A DNA stretch of 64,000 nt from contig JAHHIB010000012.1 in the NCBI GenBank assembly GCA_019359075.1, positions 48,448-112,447 on the forward strand, given 5' to 3'. The notes beneath the pieces were generated by a model, which worked only from the letters and a program-made list of their open reading frames with translations, searched no databases and was not told where the DNA came from. The DNA comes from Kalymmatonema hyalinum WJT4-NPBG1. GTDB taxonomy: Bacteria; Cyanobacteriota; Cyanobacteriia; Cyanobacteriales; Nostocaceae. A program made the translations under genes and the position numbers. Positions 52,722-63,561 of the stretch are shown here, piece after piece (within the stretch, counting starts at the first letter, position 1; each line of letters begins with the position of its first letter).

Positions 52722-55700
52722 TCAATTGACCTTGAACTGGTCAGCACTAGCCTGGAGATTTTGAGCCATTGTTAAAAGTTCCTCAAAGGATGTGGAAATT
52801 TCAATTGAACCCTCTTTGGTTTGGTTAGCAATAGCTGCGACCTCTGTCATGGTTTGTGTTACTGATTCAATCTGCTGACTCTGTACCTGTGTTGCTTGGG
52901 TAATACCCACCACGAGTTGGCTAATTTGGGTTGTGGCTGCAACGATGTCGTTCAGATTGTGACGAGCTTCGTGTGCCTGTGTTGTTCCTGTTGCAACTTG
53001 CTGAATGGCATTTTCCATCGCTACAGAAACCTCTGCTGTGCCCTTTTGGATTTCCTGAACCAGCTGCTCTATCTCAGTAGCGGCTTCAGCAGACTGGCGC
53101 GCCAAAGAACGCACTTCATCAGCGACAACGGCAAAACCACGTCCGTACTGTCCGGCTCTGGTCGCTTCAATTGCCGCATTCAGCGCCAGTAGTTGAGTCT
53201 GAGTCGTAAAGTTGCTAATCAAATTCACGACCTTGGAAACCTTTTGAGAAGATTCCGAGAAGCGCTTGAGGCGCTTACTGGTTTCCGCTACTGTCTCCCG
53301 GATGTCAAGAATGCCGTCCACAGTGCGGTTCATCGCCGCATCTCCTTGCTGGATGGTTTGATTTGCCTGTTGAACTGCCAGTTCCACCTGTTGAGCGTTT
53401 GTTGTTACGGCTTTCGTGGAATTGACCATCGTTTGGATTTGCTCCAAAGCATGAGTTAGCGACTGAAACTGGTGCTGTGCTTGGGTTGATAAACCAATGA
53501 CAGAAGATTCACTTGCCTGAGAGGTTTGAGCAAGTTTCCTTGAAGCTGTCTGCACCTGCATGACGATTTTTCGCAAACTTTGCAGGGTGATATTGTAGGC
53601 GTCGGCGATCGTGCCCACTTCTCCTTCTGTCACGGGAGCCCGGACTGTCAGGTTGCCTTGCAGTGCGGGTTGCACCGCCGACAGCAACTGAATAACCTCT
53701 TGTTGAAGTTGCTCTTTTGCTGCTCTTTCCCTGGCGCTTGCTTCTGTCAATTGCTGTGCCTGAGTTTTCAGTTTCTCCAAGTATTCTGCTTGTTGTAAGG
53801 CAAGACCAATTTGCACCCCTACCTGAGCTAGCAAGTTGACATCTATCTGCTCCCAGTGACGCGGTGCATCATTTTGATAAGCTCCTAATAGCCCCCAGAG
53901 CTGGTCGCCTTTGAAGATGGGAGCAATCATGTAAGCCTTAGTTCCCCACTGCTCCAGAATTTGGATGTGGCATTCCTGATGCCCAGCAGCTCGCAGATCA
54001 TCTACGCTGAGCGTTTCTTTGCGGCGATACCGACCGCCGCTAGTTTCCTGAAGATAGGTATCTTCGGCTCGACCTAGCTCAGTTCCTGCAACTTTGACCC
54101 AATCGCTACCAAAATCCTCGACCAAAAATTCACCACTCCAGTCAGGATCAAAGCGGTAGATACCTACCCGATCAGTTTTCAACTGTCTCCGTAATTCTTG
54201 AACAGCCATCTTTAACAGGTTGTCAAGTGAAAAGTTCTCCTGAATCAGAGCTAGCCCGAGTCTGTAGACCAGTTTGCTGTAGATTGTTCCTTGTTCAAAT
54301 GACTTAGCTAACTTTTGTGACTGCACACGGAGTTCTTCAATATACTCTGCCTGCTGCAAAGCCACTCCTAGTTGAGTTCCAATTTGCGCTAGGACCTTGA
54401 CTTCACCGTCTTCCCAGTGCCGTGAGCCGCTGTGTTGAAATGCCGACAACAAACCCCAGAGTTTCTGTCCTTGGAATATAGAAACCACTACGCAGGATTT
54501 GACTCCAAACTCCTCTAGGGCTTCTACATGGCAATCGGTCAGGTTGGCGTTGTAGACATCATCCACGACAAAAGGTTCATTGTTGCGAAATCTGCCGCCC
54601 TGATGTTCGTTCAAATAGGGGTCTTCCCAACCACTGCCGACTAATTTAGGCCATCCCCCAAACTCCGACTCTACGATAAAGTCGCCGAAATAATCCGGAC
54701 GAAATTTATAAATCGTCACTCGCTCTACGCCCAGAAGTTTCCTGACTTCCTGCGTTGTTGTCTTGAAAATGGTGTCAATGTCTGAAGTCTGGCGAATCTT
54801 GTTGATAACTTTGGCTGCTGCTCGTTCTCGGTCTGCAGCTTTAGCTACCTGGATGGATTGCTCCTGTAATTGTTTCAGGTACTCCGCTTGTTGTATAGCT
54901 ATCCCCAGTTGATTGCTAATTTGAGTCAGAACCCTGATTTCACCTTCTTCCCAGTGACGCGGACTGGAGTTTTGATATGCTGCTAACAGACCCCAAAGCT
55001 TTTCTCCTTTAATAATCGGAGCAATGACATAGGCTCTAGCTTGATAGCGCTCCAAAATGTTAATGTAACAAGGCGAAAACCCTGCTTGGTAAATATCGCT
55101 GACAACCCTAACTTTTGCTTCAGTGGAAAACTGTCCTCCTTGTGTTTGTTGCAAATAGGTATCTGCAACACTAGTTTTTGTCCCACCCAGAATTTTCACA
55201 CTGCACTCGCTGACATTGTCTTGCAGGAGCGGATTGTCTAATTGCTGCCGCATCAAAGATGTCCATCCACTGGATACTGATTCGGCAACAAATTCCCCAC
55301 TCCAATCTGACTCAAAGCGGTAGATCACGACACGCTCTGCTTTGAGGAGATTTCGGACTTCATAAGTTGTTGTCTTGAAAATGGTGTTGATGTCCAACGA
55401 GGCGCGAATTTTGTCGAATACGATCGCCAACGCTCGCTCCCGCTCTGCTGCTTTGGTCATCTGGGAAGATTGGTCGCGCAACTGCTCGAGGTACTCCGCC
55501 TGCTGTAGAGCTACGCTAAACTGAGCTGCAATCTGCTTGGCAAACTCAATTTCATCTTGCTGCCATTCACGTGAGCTACTGCATTGATGAATGCATAACA
55601 ATCCCCACAGTTCACTTCCTTTAAGGAGCGGCACAATCAGGTTTGCCCGGACTTGAAACTGCGACAGAACCTCGATATGGCAATCGCTCAAGTTTGCATT

Positions 55701-56873
55701 GTAGATATCAGCAACTGCCTGAATTTTTCCTTTGGCGTAGTGGGCGGCATACTGTTCGCCAAAGCAGTGGTCGTGAACCTTTGCAGCTAGCGCTGAAGTG
55801 TAGCCTGACTTCACATCTTCAGACACAACTTCCCCATCATCAAAGCCGGACTCGGGATCAAAGCGAAACACACCCACCCGGTCAGCGTTGAGGAGCTGTC
55901 GAACTTCTTTAGCCGTTGTCTTGAAGATTGTCTCCAGGTTCAAGGATTGGCGGATCTTGTCTACCGCTTTGGCTATGACTTTTTCCGTGAGCGCCTGTTT
56001 TTGCTGTTGGGCGCGAAATTCTGCTGGCTGTAGGAGTACAGTCAGTTCGGTGACAATCTGGGAAAGCAGGTTGATTTCAGCTTCCTGCCATTGGCGGGAA
56101 CCAGAGCATTGCTGGACCACGAGCAAGCCCCATACTTGCGAGGACACTCCTGTGTGCGAACCTCCGTTGAGAGAAGTGTCCGTCGTGTTTACCACAATCG
56201 GCAGACTCAAACTAGCTTTGACCTGGAACTGTGTGAGCAGTTGCAGTTGGTAGGGACTCAGAGCTGTTTGGTGGATATCATCCAAAGCTAGTACTTGCTG
56301 TTGCTGGTAGCGCTGATTCTCACTGCCAAAAGCGATGCTCTCAGAGGGAGCCGCCCAAAAGGCGATCGCACTCAAAGACTCGTCCAAAGAAGGAGTATAA
56401 CCAGCCACCATCGACTCTGCCAGCACCGTACCCTGGTTTTCTGACTGGAAACGGAAGATCAGCGCCCGATCCACTTGTAAAACCTTACGAACGTCAGTTA
56501 CTGTGCTTCTCAACAGAGCGTCAATATTTGCTGCTTGGCGCATCCGACTGACGAGCATGAATAACTTTTGCCGCTCGTGCTTGAAGTTTTGCTCGCAAGC
56601 AACAGCCAGATTCGCCTTAAATTGTGTTTGCAATTCTTGAACCCACTTTTCCAAATGGAGAACTTTCTGGCGAGCTTCAGGTTTGACCGAATCTCCCACC
56701 TGTTCAAGATCTGCTTTGATAGCAGTCACTAATTCCAAGGCTTGGTGTGGATTTAACCCAGCTATTTTGCCATTGCCATTCTGCGACGGGGAATTGAGTG
56801 TTTGCTCGCTTTGCTCAAAATCCTGTAATACCATACCTAAATCCTTGGGGTTTATATCCTTAATGTTGATCAA
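52722..56873 (-). CDS. Soluble methyl-accepting protein with five GAF domains (cyanobacteriochrome-like phototaxis receptor)
   Basis: 1383 residues without a membrane helix, hence cytoplasmic. Five GAF domains lie at about 115-280, 305-455, 488-663, 690-840 and 870-1028, then a HAMP-like segment (about 1060-1110) and the MCP signalling domain ([20 protein letters not shown], about 1210-1240, and [20 protein letters not shown]). GAF2, GAF4 and GAF5 have the bilin-attaching Cys-His (C398-H399, C781-H782, C968-H969) and GAF3 has Cys602-Tyr603; GAF1 has none. GAF2 also has a DXCF motif (D368-H-C370-F) and GAF3 an inserted loop with Cys557. This is PixJ/PtxD-like: it should sense light and signal to the CheA in the cluster. 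Confidence 0.9.
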   Translation of the reverse strand: MINIKDINPKDLGMVLQDFEQSEQTLNSPSQNGNGKIAGLNPHQALELVTAIKADLEQVGDSVKPEARQKVLHLEKWVQELQTQFKANLAVACEQNFKHERQKLFMLVSRMRQAANIDALLRSTVTDVRKVLQVDRALIFRFQSENQGTVLAESMVAGYTPSLDESLSAIAFWAAPSESIAFGSENQRYQQQQVLALDDIHQTALSPYQLQLLTQFQVKASLSLPIVVNTTDTSLNGGSHTGVSSQVWGLLVVQQCSGSRQWQEAEINLLSQIVTELTVLLQPAEFRAQQQKQALTEKVIAKAVDKIRQSLNLETIFKTTAKEVRQLLNADRVGVFRFDPESGFDDGEVVSEDVKSGYTSALAAKVHDHCFGEQYAAHYAKGKIQAVADIYNANLSDCHIEVLSQFQVRANLIVPLLKGSELWGLLCIHQCSSSREWQQDEIEFAKQIAAQFSVALQQAEYLEQLRDQSSQMTKAAERERALAIVFDKIRASLDINTIFKTTTYEVRNLLKAERVVIYRFESDWSGEFVAESVSSGWTSLMRQQLDNPLLQDNVSECSVKILGGTKTSVADTYLQQTQGGQFSTEAKVRVVSDIYQAGFSPCYINILERYQARAYVIAPIIKGEKLWGLLAAYQNSSPRHWEEGEIRVLTQISNQLGIAIQQAEYLKQLQEQSIQVAKAADRERAAAKVINKIRQTSDIDTIFKTTTQEVRKLLGVERVTIYKFRPDYFGDFIVESEFGGWPKLVGSGWEDPYLNEHQGGRFRNNEPFVVDDVYNANLTDCHVEALEEFGVKSCVVVSIFQGQKLWGLLSAFQHSGSRHWEDGEVKVLAQIGTQLGVALQQAEYIEELRVQSQKLAKSFEQGTIYSKLVYRLGLALIQENFSLDNLLKMAVQELRRQLKTDRVGIYRFDPDWSGEFLVEDFGSDWVKVAGTELGRAEDTYLQETSGGRYRRKETLSVDDLRAAGHQECHIQILEQWGTKAYMIAPIFKGDQLWGLLGAYQNDAPRHWEQIDVNLLAQVGVQIGLALQQAEYLEKLKTQAQQLTEASARERAAKEQLQQEVIQLLSAVQPALQGNLTVRAPVTEGEVGTIADAYNITLQSLRKIVMQVQTASRKLAQTSQASESSVIGLSTQAQHQFQSLTHALEQIQTMVNSTKAVTTNAQQVELAVQQANQTIQQGDAAMNRTVDGILDIRETVAETSKRLKRFSESSQKVSKVVNLISNFTTQTQLLALNAAIEATRAGQYGRGFAVVADEVRSLARQSAEAATEIEQLVQEIQKGTAEVSVAMENAIQQVATGTTQAHEARHNLNDIVAATTQISQLVVGITQATQVQSQQIESVTQTMTEVAAIANQTKEGSIEISTSFEELLTMAQNLQASADQFKVN

Positions 56874-57105
56874 CTTGGTTTCTGCGGTTATTTCAATAAC
56901 CGGAAAAGTACTTAGAACTCAGGAGCCAGAATAAACAATTTCGTGTTTGAGTATCTGAGTGAAGTTTTGGTTCTGAGTAAGTTCGCATGCCCATAAATTC
57001 AGGGGCATGAAAAATTCTTTGCTTAAATTCCCCAAATTTCATCCCTGGGAACCCAACTGTCTTCTGCGTTCTGGATTATGAGTTCTTCTTAAAAAATGTA
57101 AGATT

Positions 57106-57636
57106 TCAAGAAACTCCTGTTCGGTGTATCTGCCACAAGTGATACTGAGTAATACCTATGACATCCAAAACAGTACTACCATTCGGCAAAGCCCCTAGAA
57201 CAAAAGGTAGGAGTTTGGGAGGAAATAAGCCCCGTGCCGATGGCTGCAGTTGTTGCAAGTCGTGTAACTCAATGTCATCAACTTGCGGCACTACTAGACC
57301 GACAGCATATTCGTTGACCGTAACGACGATCGCTACAGGGGTTCCCGCAGCAGTCAATGCAGGATAACCAACAAGATGGTTTAAGTCTAAAAGCCACAGC
57401 ATTTCTGCGCGCCAATTGCAAATTCCCAAAACGCAACTCGGCATTTCAGGAACAGGTAGAATTCCTGCTAAATTGACCTGGATAATTTCTGCAATTTGCT
57501 CTAGAGGTAATAGCGCACTCTCTTGAAGTCCAAGGGGAAAGCGAAGCAATTTAGAAAGGTTGGTTTCTGGGGGGAGCGGGTCTAGTCCTAATGCGTCAAG
57601 ACTAGTCACTGCTAGTACAGATTCAAATGTCTGCAT
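57106..57636 (-). CDS. CheW-like coupling protein (PixI-like)
   Basis: 176 residues. CheW fold with NLSKLLRFPLGLQESALLPL, CVLGICNWRAEMLWLLDLNH and VVPQVDDIELHDLQQLQP. It links the receptor to CheA. Position between the cheY-like and receptor genes matches pixI in the pix cluster. An acidic N-terminal leader (QTFESVLAVTSLDALGLDPL) of about 20 residues precedes the fold. Confidence 0.9.
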   Translation of the reverse strand: MQTFESVLAVTSLDALGLDPLPPETNLSKLLRFPLGLQESALLPLEQIAEIIQVNLAGILPVPEMPSCVLGICNWRAEMLWLLDLNHLVGYPALTAAGTPVAIVVTVNEYAVGLVVPQVDDIELHDLQQLQPSARGLFPPKLLPFVLGALPNGSTVLDVIGITQYHLWQIHRTGVS

Positions 57637-57704
57637 AAATTCAAGAGCGATAATTGCTAATTAATAATTTTTATGTGATTAACAAGATAAAGAATTACGA
57701 AACA

Positions 57705-58097
57705 TTAAATTATGCGCCCAGTCCAGTGCTGGAAACCTGAAGTCAACTGCTGGATTGTTTGGACTAGGTGTTGCTGGTTTACCGGCTTAGGTATATAAGC
57801 ATCAGCTCCCAACATCGTACCCCAGAGTTTGTCAGCTTCGGTTCCTTTGGTTGAACATATCACCACTGGAATACCCTTGGTATTGGCATTAGTCTTGAGT
57901 TCACGGCACAATTCAAACCCACTTTGCCCTGGCAAAATGACATCGAGCATGACCAAATCTGGTGTCTGCAATTGCAGTTTTAACTGTGCTTCCTCAACGC
58001 TTTTAGCCGTGATCACTGTGATACCTGCTTGTTTGAGGTAAAGCGTTAACACTTGCATTTCTGTTAAGCTATCTTCAACTAAAAGGACTGTAGTCAT
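57705..58097 (-). CDS. CheY-like response regulator (PixH-like)
   Basis: 130 residues, a single receiver domain: acidic pair in VLLVEDSLTE, phospho-Asp in LVMLDVILPGQSG, Thr/Ser in VVICSTKG and Lys in YIPKPVN. In the pix system PixH moderates the PatA/PixG-like regulator. Sequential on the minus strand before the CheW gene (68-base gap). Confidence 0.92.
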   Translation of the reverse strand: MTTVLLVEDSLTEMQVLTLYLKQAGITVITAKSVEEAQLKLQLQTPDLVMLDVILPGQSGFELCRELKTNANTKGIPVVICSTKGTEADKLWGTMLGADAYIPKPVNQQHLVQTIQQLTSGFQHWTGRII

Positions 58098-58354
58098 AAA
58101 AAATATTTCCGTAATACAAAACTATTCATTTTTTAGTAATCTTCTACAAGATTAATGAAAATCCGTGAATTTTCATTAAAATTGGAAGCTCATTATAGCT
58201 AATTTTTGATTATGCTAGCTATTAGCGATCAAAGAAAAGACTTAATTAATAAGAATGCTATTCTTTGTTTTGCTTGTTTTAAATTGATTTTTTCAATCAA
58301 TCATGGATGACTGCTTGTTAACTCTCAAAGGATGTCAATTTGATCATCTACAAA

Positions 58355-59722
58355 CTAAACTTGAACTGTTTGTAGACTTTCCAATTGGACAGGCTTAGGA
58401 GTTGGTAGATGCTTTTGTAGGATTTTGAGTACCTTCTCTGCGGTGATGGGCTTTGCTAAAAACCCAGAAGAGCCAACCATTTTTGCACGCACCCTATCTA
58501 CTATACCGTCATTGCCCGTAAGAATAATCACAGGCGTGTTCTTGAAAGCCGAGACGCGGCGAATTTGAGTACAAATTTCATATCCGTTGGCGATCGGCAT
58601 AACCAAGTCTAAGAAGATGAGGCTTGGTTTGTACTCTAGCAACATTGGCAGTGCTGTGACTGGGTCTTGAACATTAATAAACCGATAACCAGCTTGAGCA
58701 AGAATGTTACCCATCTTCAGGCTATCGCTATGGCTGTCATCAATGTGGGCTATCAAGGAACCAGTTTCTTCAGGTTGAACCAAGTTTACGGGTGGAGAGT
58801 TAAAGGTTGACTGAGAGTGAGTGGCTTGAACTGGATGAACCAAATCGTATTCCTCAACCTTAGTGGATCTTGTCAACTGTGGAGCCAGGTGGGGATGAGT
58901 TTCTGTTAGAGGTTTTGACAAGCGTTGAGATGACGGAGCCAGTATTCTGCTATCAATAGAGGCACTTAAAGGTAGGGTTTGTTTTGCCGTTGAGGGCGAG
59001 GATACCGCTACTGCAACTGGAATAGGTAAGTCTGGGATGGTTAAGAGTTCTACAACACCTTGGTCAGCCAAATTTTGTATGACACTTGCCACGGTTGTCA
59101 AATTTTGTCTCATCTGTGAGGCAATATCCCAAATGGTGTTTTCACCATTGATTAGTTGGCTGAGGCTGAAGAAAGTTTTAGAAGTCGTTAGATTTTGCTC
59201 AGAAATAGGCAACTTAAAAATCGGTGCCATGTCAGGGGAAAGCGTTCCTGAACCTATGTTTTGCCATTGCTTGCACAGATCAATGGCTGCTTGTAAGGAT
59301 TGCTTTACCTCTATTAAGGCAATTGGATGTACTTTTTTGGGCAGCCAAAGGCTTCTTAACTTTGAATGACCTACTAGGGTAAATAAAACCTCATCAACGA
59401 TTTTGGTAATAATGCTTTTTGCCTGTGTTAGAGTCAACTGATTTTGATTGATACCGCCCTTAAGCAGGCGATATTCCCATAGTTCATCCTCTTGCCCATG
59501 AGGAGCATCAAATTTCAAGTCAGGACAATCTTGCGTCACTGCTCTGTGCCAACGCCGAACCCGGTGAACTCCTACCGTAGCGTATAGCAAACGTCCCAAG
59601 AATAAATATAGATGCCACTGGTTATCGCCCGACGACAAAATCAGTTCTCCAGTTGCTCGTTGCTGGCTTAAGACTGCTAACCTTTCGGCAATATTGGCAA
59701 AGCTTGGATACACTGGTTGCAT
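58355..59722 (-). CDS. PatA/PixG-like response regulator
   Basis: 455 residues. An N-terminal PATAN/DUF4388-like domain (RLAVLSQQRATGELILSSGD, YLFLGRLLYATVG) of about 110 residues, a helical middle with a winged-helix-like stretch (ENTIWDIASQMRQNLTTVAS), a Pro/Ser linker, and a C-terminal receiver (IAHIDDSHSD, LIFLDLVMPIANGYE, IILTGNDG, FLAKPIT). First gene of the chemosensory operon; in related systems it acts on type IV pilus motility. 257 bases separate it from the cheY-like gene. Confidence 0.9.
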   Translation of the reverse strand: MQPVYPSFANIAERLAVLSQQRATGELILSSGDNQWHLYLFLGRLLYATVGVHRVRRWHRAVTQDCPDLKFDAPHGQEDELWEYRLLKGGINQNQLTLTQAKSIITKIVDEVLFTLVGHSKLRSLWLPKKVHPIALIEVKQSLQAAIDLCKQWQNIGSGTLSPDMAPIFKLPISEQNLTTSKTFFSLSQLINGENTIWDIASQMRQNLTTVASVIQNLADQGVVELLTIPDLPIPVAVAVSSPSTAKQTLPLSASIDSRILAPSSQRLSKPLTETHPHLAPQLTRSTKVEEYDLVHPVQATHSQSTFNSPPVNLVQPEETGSLIAHIDDSHSDSLKMGNILAQAGYRFINVQDPVTALPMLLEYKPSLIFLDLVMPIANGYEICTQIRRVSAFKNTPVIILTGNDGIVDRVRAKMVGSSGFLAKPITAEKVLKILQKHLPTPKPVQLESLQTVQV

Positions 59723-60649
59723 TACGTAATTTCCTTTAATTAAAAGTTACCCGATAGGTAAGCTGCACCCAGTTGTTCTCAATTTCTAGCCTTTGGTTTT
59801 TACCGTCAAAGAGCAATACTCCGGCTATCTTATTTATGGTAGACAAGTGTAATTAAATGTTATATCAGTAATATTACTTAAAAAAAACCATCATATTTTA
59901 AATAATTGTAAAGATAAAATTAAACATTGGGTAAAATAAAAAGATTAGTTTATTGAGTTCACACTATGAGTGCAAGAAATTAAGCAATTTAGAAGGACCT
60001 ATTTAACAGTTGTTTACAAAAAACTTATTTTTCTCATAACTCAGCTTTTTCCTCAAAAAATGCGAGAAACAAGGATATTAGCTAACTATGCTCATAAAAT
60101 GTAGTGCAAGGATCTTCGACTAAGCATAATGCTAAGAAATAAATGCCTAGAGGTCAAATCTAGATCCTCGACACCTAACCAACCCAACACACGGCTGGGC
60201 ATTTATTTTTATAGATCACCGAAAAAGAACTCAGAACTCAGAATTAGCTACAAACACGTAGGTTAATATTAGCCAAGTTCTGTACAGCTGGCTGAAGAGT
60301 AGAGGTCAGAAGCCCCTAATTTTAATTAGGTCGAAAAGAAAAACTCTTTCCGTGGCTGTTTCCCCCGGATTTCTGTGTGGGGTCATTCTGCGTTGTACTT
60401 ACTCTAAATATGTGCTGACTATGCAAGCAAGATGAATAGTAAAGATTTATTTTTGTTAAAAAAGTTAACGAATATTTTTTACGATAGGTTAATAACCCAA
60501 GTTGCGGGTTATCAAATACAAATTTACTATTTCAGGCGATCGCGCACGACGAGTTACTAATCGGCAGATTAGCATCAACAGAACCCTTCGGGTTCGCCAG
60601 TTGCTTCAAGTCGGCAAAGCCGCCCAACGCACTGGCTCACCACCAACAC
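59723..60649. other. Region upstream of the chemosensory cluster, with structured candidate RNA and dispersed repeats
   Basis: About 930 bases. The first ~150 should hold the promoter of the PatA-like gene. 60109-60210 folds into several nested hairpins (separate entry). From about 60541 the sequence turns GC-rich and repetitive (CAGAACCCTTCGGGTTCGCC, GTCGGCAAAGCCGCC), typical of Nostocales interspersed repeats next to mobile elements. No credible protein gene. Confidence 0.5.
60109..60210 (+). ncRNA. Candidate structured RNA with terminator (low confidence)
   Basis: AAATAAATGCC at 60137-60147 pairs perfectly with GGCATTTATTT at 60198-60208. Inside are CTAGA/TCTAG and CCCA/TGGG stems; outside AGGATC near 60109 can pair with GATCCT near 60164-60170, and AGCATAATGCT is itself a palindrome. 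The 3' end runs into ATTTATTTTTATAG. The pattern is that of a small structured transcript or a complex terminator. No tRNA T-arm signature. Confidence 0.3.
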
Positions 60650-61626
60650 TCACTTGCCACAAAGTGGCGATGGCGATTGCGCTCCGCGCAGTGCCCCTTG
60701 GGCAATCGCTAACCAATGCCTTTCGGCACGTTTGGGATCGGTAATCTTTGTTTGATGCCAACACAAACCACCGCGTTTACCATCTTTAAACAGACACTCA
60801 ATCCAACAGCGCATGGAATACCAGCAAGCATCCGCAGCTTCCGGCTGTAAATCAGTGAGAATTAACCAGGAGTCGCTATAGCCTTCATCATGGCGAGCTA
60901 ACACGCGTACACTCGAGCGAGTTAGTTTTGAAACAAGTTACTAAGCCCTTCCACGAGTGACACTCCTTGTGGGACGAGAGTGTTTAAAGGTTGCCAAGAC
61001 TCAATTCCATGTGGGACGAGAGTGTTTAAAGGTTGCCAAGACTCAATTCCATTAGCTTTGAACTGTCCAATTTGATTAATCCGCATAAACGGATGCCAAC
61101 CAAGAGATTGAATTTTTTTGTACAGCCAGTCGGCGTAAAGTCCAAGGGAACGTGGTAACAATCACAAACCAACACCGAGGTACAGTGCGCGCTTATATGG
61201 CTAAATAATTCTTGCCAGTGTGGTTTCCAACTCCCTGGTTTGGTTGCTTCTACTATTTTCCAAGCGATAGGAATTCCACAACCACGGGTTACAACGCTAA
61301 TGACTAATACGGTAAAGCGATCGCTTAACGTCGAAGCATCTGCTGCCAATGCCAAACGTTTCTCGTCCTCCGGCCACATACTTAAAATCCAGCATAGCAG
61401 TGGACTAAAGCAAGCTGTAATATCTAATGAAGTTCGTCCTGTCTTAGTTTTATCGTCAGCATCTCGATACCATTCTCGCAGTTGCTGGCGCACAGTATTC
61501 TCTTTTTTACCCAGTAACTCTGCTAAAAATACTGAAACTGTCGTCAGTCCGCGCTTATTGGGTCATTACTATTCCAAAGCTCCACATTGCCAATACAACT
61601 GCTTGCGGCTTTGTCAGATGAGGCAT
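60650..61626 (-). pseudogene. Frameshifted IS4-like DDE transposase
   Basis: Pieces of one transposase are spread over several frames: MPHLTKPQAVVLAMWSFGIV from 61626, then ENTVRQQLREWYRDADDKTK with the first Asp in ALAADASTLSDRFTVLVISV, a break after CTSVLVCD where the second Asp lies, LGLYADWLYKKIQSLGWHPF in another frame, and WYSMRCWIECLFKDGKRGG with the Glu near 60770. At least two frameshifts and a tandem 42-base duplication disable it. Confidence 0.85.
60969..61052. repeat. 42-base tandem duplication within the transposase remnant
   Basis: GTGGGACGAGAGTGTTTAAA... occurs twice in exact tandem (60969-61010 and 61011-61052), reading as duplicated GIESWQPLNTLVP in the decayed frame. Confidence 0.85.
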
Positions 61627-61633
61627 TTTTTTT

Positions 61634-61786
61634 ATGACTACCCTGGTCCACTCTCTTAATTCCTCACTTTTTCCTACCTGCATTCACCCTCCTACACACT
61701 TGGATGATGCCCTGCATCTGCTGCGTGTTGTTTCTGCGGACTTTCATCAGATAAGTATTTTACCTGCTTTAGAGTGCCTTTTTTAA
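61634..61786 (+). other. Short open frame in transposon debris
   Basis: Fifty codons (MTTLVHSLNSSLFPTCIHPP...) starting eight bases from the divergent transposase start. I do not recognise it; probably the N-terminal fragment of another transposase. Confidence 0.25.
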
Positions 61787-61795
61787 ATACCTACC

Positions 61796-62030
61796 CTTGA
61801 AAGCGGTATTCGTGGGCATTGGGGAATTGAGAATCGTCTTCCGCAGCGTTAAGGATGTGATTTTTAATGAAGACCGTTCGGCAATACGCATGGGCAATGC
61901 TCCTGCAAAGCGTTCAGTTATTTTGGCGATCGCCTTAAATGTCTTACGTCGAAATGGTTATTCTTCCATCACTTCTGCCCAACGATTGATTACAAATGAT
62001 ATTGACAAACTCCTCCTCCTTGTGGAATGA
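61796..62030 (+). pseudogene. 3' fragment of an ISAs1-family transposase
   Basis: SGIRGHWGIENRLPQ in one frame continues, after a one-base shift near 61845, as VKDVIFNEDRSAIRMGNAPA, ALNVLRRNGYSSITSAQRLI and DIDKLLLLVE, the C-terminal end of ISAs1/H-repeat transposases. Only this tail remains. Confidence 0.85.
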
Positions 62031-62191
62031 AACAGCCCTGCTGACGCTAGGAAAGCAAACTCAACCCCACGCCGTTACAGTCTGAAAAACTGGAAGTGGT
62101 TCTTCATGCTTTTGCGGAAGCCTGCAATTACACTAATCAGGTAATCAAGCCAGAAATAACCAGTAAACTGACAATTCAGGGTATTGTTTAC

Positions 62192-63561
62192 CGAAAAACT
62201 GGGTTTAAAGCCCCGTCCTTCTAGGACGGCTTTTTCTTTGTCTTCAGATTTCTGATGAGTTCTCTAAGTACATCAGTTTTTGTTCTGCCGACAGATAAGC
62301 AGTAGTCTTCAAGAATTTGAAGTTCATACTCTTCTACTCTAAAATAAGCATCGTTTCTTCATACTATTGTACAGCTTTATTGTGTACAATGATAACATGA
62401 GAACACTAAGATTTAAGTTGTACGAACACAAGCGCAATAGATACCTCAAGCGAATGATTAATGCTTCTGGGATAATGTATAACCATTGCATTGCTCTTCA
62501 TCGTCGGTACTACAAGATGTGGGGTAAGCACCTAGCTTGCGGAAAACTTCAATCTCATATAGCCAAATTGCGGAAACGCAACCCGTTTTGGCAATCGGTG
62601 GGTTCTCAAGCAGTTCAGGACATTTGTCAACGTATTGAAAAAGCATACCAGTTGTTTTTTAAACACCATAAGGCATGTGTTAGACCGCCGGGTTTTAAGA
62701 AAGTTAAGAAGTACAAATCATTCACCCTCAAGCAAGCGGGGTACAAATTTTTAGGTGGGAATAGGGTCAAGATTGGTCCCCTTGCTTATCAATTTTGGAA
62801 ATCTAGAGAGATAGAGGGAACAGTCAAAACATTAACCATTAAACGCACACCTTTGGGTGAATTGTTTATGGTTATTGTGGTTGACACTGTTGATGAGTCA
62901 GAAATCAAATTTGAGACGGGTAAAATTGCTGGATTTGATTTTGGCTTGAAAACATTTCTCACTTGTTCTGATGGTTCCAAGATTGAATCACCACAATTCC
63001 TCAAACAGTCTTTAAATACTATCAAGAAAGCGAGTAGACAGCATTCCAAGAAGTTGAAAGGGTCAGCCAATCGAGAGCGGGCAAGAAAGAATTTAGTACG
63101 CAAGTATGAGGACATTTCTAATGCTAGACGCGATTGGTTTTGGAAATTAGCCCACGACCTAACTAATAGGTTTGATGTGCTGTGTTTTGAAACCTTGAAT
63201 CTCAAAGGAATGCAGCGTCTTTGGGGTCGTAAAATCTCAGATCTAGCCTTTGGGGAATTTCTTCAAATTCTAGAATGGATTGCCAAAAAGAAAAGCAAAC
63301 AGGTTGTGTATGTGGATCAATGGTATCCATCTAGTAAAACTTGCTATCACTGCGGATACGTTCTAGAAAAGCTGGATTTGTCAGTCAGAGAGTGGCGTTG
63401 TCCGTCTTGCCAGTCAGTGAACGGGAGAGACGACAACGCAGCTAAGAATATTTGTGCAGTTGGGGCATCAACTGTTGGGTTAGACGATGTAAGACGGGCT
63501 ATGCCTGCAATTGTTGTTTGAGCCTAGAATCCCTGCCCTTATAGGGCGGGGAGTATGTCAA
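62192..63561 (+). mobile_element. IS200/IS605-type tnpB-only element inserted in a tnpB gene
   Basis: Left end just after TTAC (62188-62191), a known target tetranucleotide for this superfamily, followed by a GCCCCGTCC/GGACGGC hairpin (62210-62230). Right end: a CCCTGCCC/GGGCGGGG hairpin (63531-63551) and GTATGTCAA. An inverted ATTGTAC/GTACAAT at about 62366-62389 precedes the gene. No tnpA transposase is present, so it depends on one elsewhere. About 1.37 kb. Confidence 0.75.
62397..63521 (+). CDS. tnpB: TnpB RNA-guided nuclease-type protein, intact
   Basis: 374 residues from ATG 62397 (a TTG at 62367 is less likely). RuvC-type active-site residues are present: Asp in IAGFDFGLKTFLTC, Glu in LCFETLNLKGM and Asp in NGRDDNAAKNI; between the last two is the CYHCG...CPSC zinc ribbon. 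An N-terminal helix-turn segment (LRFKLYEHKRNRYLKRMINA) completes the TnpB layout. Known TnpB proteins use an RNA from the element's right end to cut DNA and help keep the element. Its guide RNA would extend from the 3' end of the gene to about 63560. Confidence 0.93.
   Translation: MRTLRFKLYEHKRNRYLKRMINASGIMYNHCIALHRRYYKMWGKHLACGKLQSHIAKLRKRNPFWQSVGSQAVQDICQRIEKAYQLFFKHHKACVRPPGFKKVKKYKSFTLKQAGYKFLGGNRVKIGPLAYQFWKSREIEGTVKTLTIKRTPLGELFMVIVVDTVDESEIKFETGKIAGFDFGLKTFLTCSDGSKIESPQFLKQSLNTIKKASRQHSKKLKGSANRERARKNLVRKYEDISNARRDWFWKLAHDLTNRFDVLCFETLNLKGMQRLWGRKISDLAFGEFLQILEWIAKKKSKQVVYVDQWYPSSKTCYHCGYVLEKLDLSVREWRCPSCQSVNGRDDNAAKNICAVGASTVGLDDVRRAMPAIVV

Noticed and set aside
60109..60210. A tRNA gene
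   Set aside because: Several short stems exist, but there is no GGTTCRAANCC T-arm or matching acceptor/anticodon arrangement.
60502..60744. 80-residue plus-strand frame beginning MRVIKYKF
   Set aside because: Runs through GC-rich repeats and antisense to the transposase remnant; no support as a gene.
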